From assembly GCA_002296185.1 (NCBI GenBank), contig DBHM01000011.1:31414-38863 (forward strand): a stretch of 7,450 nucleotides of DNA, given 5' to 3'. Position numbers and translations under genes: made by a program. The stretch's first letter is position 1; every line of letters begins with the position of its first letter. The stretch is from Alphaproteobacteria bacterium UBA828 (GTDB taxonomy: Bacteria; Pseudomonadota; Alphaproteobacteria; UBA828). The notes under the pieces are model-generated. The model was not told where the DNA came from. It worked only from the letters and a program-made list of their open reading frames with translations, and ran no database searches. Positions 6,056-7,450 of the stretch are shown here, one piece after another.

Positions 6056-6808
6056 TTAGTCGCATCTGTCTGTTAAGATTTTTCTTTCCCATAAGTCTGT
6101 TCGTCTTTCGCGGGTAATATTTTCAGCCTGCTGATTGCGCCAGTATTTTATATGTTCATGATTTCCCGATAATAATACTTCTGGCACTTCTTTTCCTTCA
6201 AAATTTCTTGGTTTTGTGAAATGGGGGTATTCTAAAAGGTCATTTTCGAAACTTTCCTCTTTTAATGACTCAACTTTCCCTACCACATTTGGCAGTAGTC
6301 GAACACATGCATCTAGGAGCACCTGTGCAGCAGGCTCTCCTCCAGATAGAATGTAATCCCCTATACTAATTTCTTCAATATTGCGGGAGGAAATAATACG
6401 TTCATCAATACCCTCAAAACGACCACAAATTATTGTAATACCATCACCATTTGCAAGGTTATGGGCGCGTTTTTGTGTAAGTTTTTGTCCACGAGGAGTC
6501 ATATAAACGAGAGGTCTTGTGTCAGAATCTGAATGTACAGAATCTATAGCTCTTGCTAACACATCTGCTCGCATTATCATTCCTGGACCACCTCCATAAG
6601 GCTGGCTATCGACAGACCGATGTTTATCTAGCGCAAATTGTCTAATATCAGTTGCATTGATTGACCAGTAGCCATCAGATAGCGCCCGACCAGAAAGTGA
6701 TTTCTCAAGAATACCTGGAAACATATCTGGATAGATTGTAAGTATATCTACTTTCCATACTGAAGCAGATTTTCTATCTTTATTATTATGTAATTTCTTG
6801 GTTACCAA
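6056..6808 (-). CDS. trmD: tRNA (guanine-N1-)-methyltransferase
   Basis: TrmD methylates G37 next to the anticodon at N1, using S-adenosylmethionine, and prevents +1 frameshifting. It is a SPOUT-class knotted dimer in the cytoplasm. With the start chosen here it has 250 residues. Visible motifs are WKVDILTIYPDMFPG (18-32), YGGGPGM (71-77), YMTPRGQ (102-108), the knot segments ICGRFEGIDERII (127-139) and SIGDYILSGGE (148-158), YPHFTKP (194-200) and LLSGNHEHIKYWR ending near 224. No ATG or GTG lies in frame near the conserved N-terminus. The possible starts are TTG at 6808, with GGAG nine bases upstream, or TTG at 6823 (255 residues), which lacks a well-placed site. I prefer 6808. Arg170 matches E. 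coli Arg154, but Glu185 replaces the proposed general base Asp169 (motif EESF instead of EDSF). Confidence 0.95.
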   Translation of the reverse strand: MVTKKLHNNKDRKSASVWKVDILTIYPDMFPGILEKSLSGRALSDGYWSINATDIRQFALDKHRSVDSQPYGGGPGMIMRADVLARAIDSVHSDSDTRPLVYMTPRGQKLTQKRAHNLANGDGITIICGRFEGIDERIISSRNIEEISIGDYILSGGEPAAQVLLDACVRLLPNVVGKVESLKEESFENDLLEYPHFTKPRNFEGKEVPEVLLSGNHEHIKYWRNQQAENITRERRTDLWERKILTDRCD

Positions 6809-6821
6809 AGACCTTATCTCC
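6809..6821 (-). promoter_or_regulatory. Ribosome binding site supporting the trmD TTG start at 6808
   Basis: On the minus strand GGAG (6821-6818) is followed by nine bases and then TTG (6808-6806). This is good Shine-Dalgarno spacing and decides the start in a gene without an in-frame ATG. The upstream TTG at 6823 overlaps this GGAG and has only a distant AGAG before it. Confidence 0.5.
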
Positions 6822-6839
6822 AAATAATTATAATTTTCT

Positions 6840-7358
6840 CTAATTTCCTACTGCCTCTGTTTCCTTAGGTAAGACTAGGGTCATATTTCCCTTATCCAAA
6901 TCTATGTTTGGAACAGCATCTTGAGTGAATGCAATAGATATATTCGAGCCATCACTTGCTTCAATCTCTAAAATTGTTCCAGCTCCGTAATCAGAGATAG
7001 ATATAATCTTACCTATATATTTACCCTCAGCGTCAATACCATTGAGCCCTATTAGGTCAGCATGATACCATTCATTTTGACTAAGTTTTGGCAAAGCGTT
7101 TCTAGGCAAATAAAGATTTTTACCTTGCAGTCTTTCTGCGTTATTACGGTCAGTTATGCCATCAAACTCGGCAATAAGTGCACTTCCTGTGCTTTTTCCA
7201 ATAAGAGAAAAAGACATTTTTTTTCCTAAATCATCTTCGATATTATTAAAGTTTCCGATATCCATAGGCTCAGTCATGTAGCTCTTAACTTTTACCTGCC
7301 CCTTTAATCCGTGCGCACCTCCTATAGACGCAACCAAAATGCGTTCAGTATTAGACAT
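6840..7358 (-). CDS. rimM: Ribosome maturation factor (16S rRNA processing)
   Basis: RimM binds ribosomal protein S19 and helps the 3' domain (head) of the 30S subunit mature, including 16S rRNA processing. The protein has 172 residues from the ATG at 7358. Its N-terminal domain opens with ERILVASIGGAHGLKGQVKVKSY (5-27), the typical RimM start. The C-terminal PRC-barrel begins at about NEWYHADLIGLNG (95-107) and includes GKIISISDYGAGTILEI (116-132). In-frame upstream starts at 7376 (ATG) and 7436 would lie inside the rpsP tail and add residues not expected in the family. The ATG at 7358 follows the rpsP TAG by a single base and gives the family's normal N-terminus, so it was chosen. Gene order rpsP-rimM-trmD-rplS is the conserved bacterial arrangement. 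Confidence 0.95.
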   Translation of the reverse strand: MSNTERILVASIGGAHGLKGQVKVKSYMTEPMDIGNFNNIEDDLGKKMSFSLIGKSTGSALIAEFDGITDRNNAERLQGKNLYLPRNALPKLSQNEWYHADLIGLNGIDAEGKYIGKIISISDYGAGTILEIEASDGSNISIAFTQDAVPNIDLDKGNMTLVLPKETEAVGN

Positions 7359-7359
7359 T

Positions 7360-7450
7360 CTAATTTTCTTCGCCATTATCTGGAGTTGTTGACTCGGCAG
7401 GCTTTTCTTTTGAGTGATCTTGTTCCGCACTCTCATTAGATCCTGCCTCT
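7360..7450 (-). CDS. rpsP: 30S ribosomal protein S16, C-terminal tail only (runs off the window)
   Basis: The last 29 codons of a reading frame end at a TAG at 7362-7360, one base before the rimM ATG. The visible peptide (EAGSNESAEQDHSKEKPAES, then nine more residues ending NGEEN) is acidic, low in hydrophobic residues and probably disordered. No conserved S16 core is present inside the window. The assignment rests on position, since rpsP precedes rimM-trmD-rplS in most bacteria, and on the fact that alphaproteobacterial S16 proteins often carry such a tail. If this is right, the S16 core lies just past 7450 and ffh may lie further upstream. The frame itself is secure by its stop and close spacing; the product name is inferred. 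Confidence 0.8.
   Translation of the reverse strand, partial: EAGSNESAEQDHSKEKPAESTTPDNGEEN

Noticed and set aside
7359..7436. A longer rimM starting at 7436 or 7376
   Set aside because: The added residues overlap the rpsP tail in another frame and do not fit the RimM N-terminus, which begins right after the ATG at 7358.
1..7450. Mobile element, phage island, CRISPR array or tRNA
   Set aside because: No transposase, integrase, repeat-spacer pattern or cloverleaf was seen; the window is filled with co-directional housekeeping genes.

Overview
All eleven genes in this window lie on the minus strand, so transcription runs from position 7450 towards position 1. The protein families and gene order point to an alphaproteobacterium. 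Supporting features are an S16 protein with a long acidic tail, a 148-residue L19 with a charged tail, leuCD-leuB-asd directly behind rplS, and an sdhC-sdhD-sdhA succinate dehydrogenase operon of mitochondrial/alphaproteobacterial type. The DNA is clearly AT-rich, so a low-GC, possibly streamlined marine lineage is plausible. That placement is inference; the sequence alone does not fix genus or order.

Layout in transcription order: the end of rpsP (7450-7360, partial), rimM (7358-6840), trmD (6808-6056, probable TTG start), rplS (6039-5593), leuC (5540-4113), leuD (4098-3472), leuB (3472-2363) and asd (2319-1297). A non-coding gap of 279 bases follows (1296-1018), then sdhC (1017-622), sdhD (615-223) and the first 72 codons of sdhA (218-1, cut by the window edge). 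Gaps inside the two blocks are short: 1, 31, 16, 52 and 14 bases, a 1-base overlap, then 43 bases in the first block; 6 and 4 bases in sdh.

The first block joins translation genes (ribosomal proteins S16 and L19, the 30S maturation factor RimM, the tRNA m1G37 methyltransferase TrmD) to the isopropylmalate steps of leucine synthesis (LeuC, LeuD, LeuB) and to aspartate-semialdehyde dehydrogenase, the branch point to lysine, threonine and methionine. The second block encodes the membrane anchor and flavoprotein of complex II. All complete genes are intact and keep their recognisable key residues, except that TrmD has Glu where the E. coli enzyme has the proposed general base Asp169.

This is an ordinary housekeeping region. 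I see no mobile element, phage gene, CRISPR array, tRNA, rRNA or novel system. The parts most worth a second look are the sdh upstream region (two inverted repeats, a possible promoter and a 28-codon upstream ORF), the TrmD substitution and start codon, and a weak hairpin before leuC.
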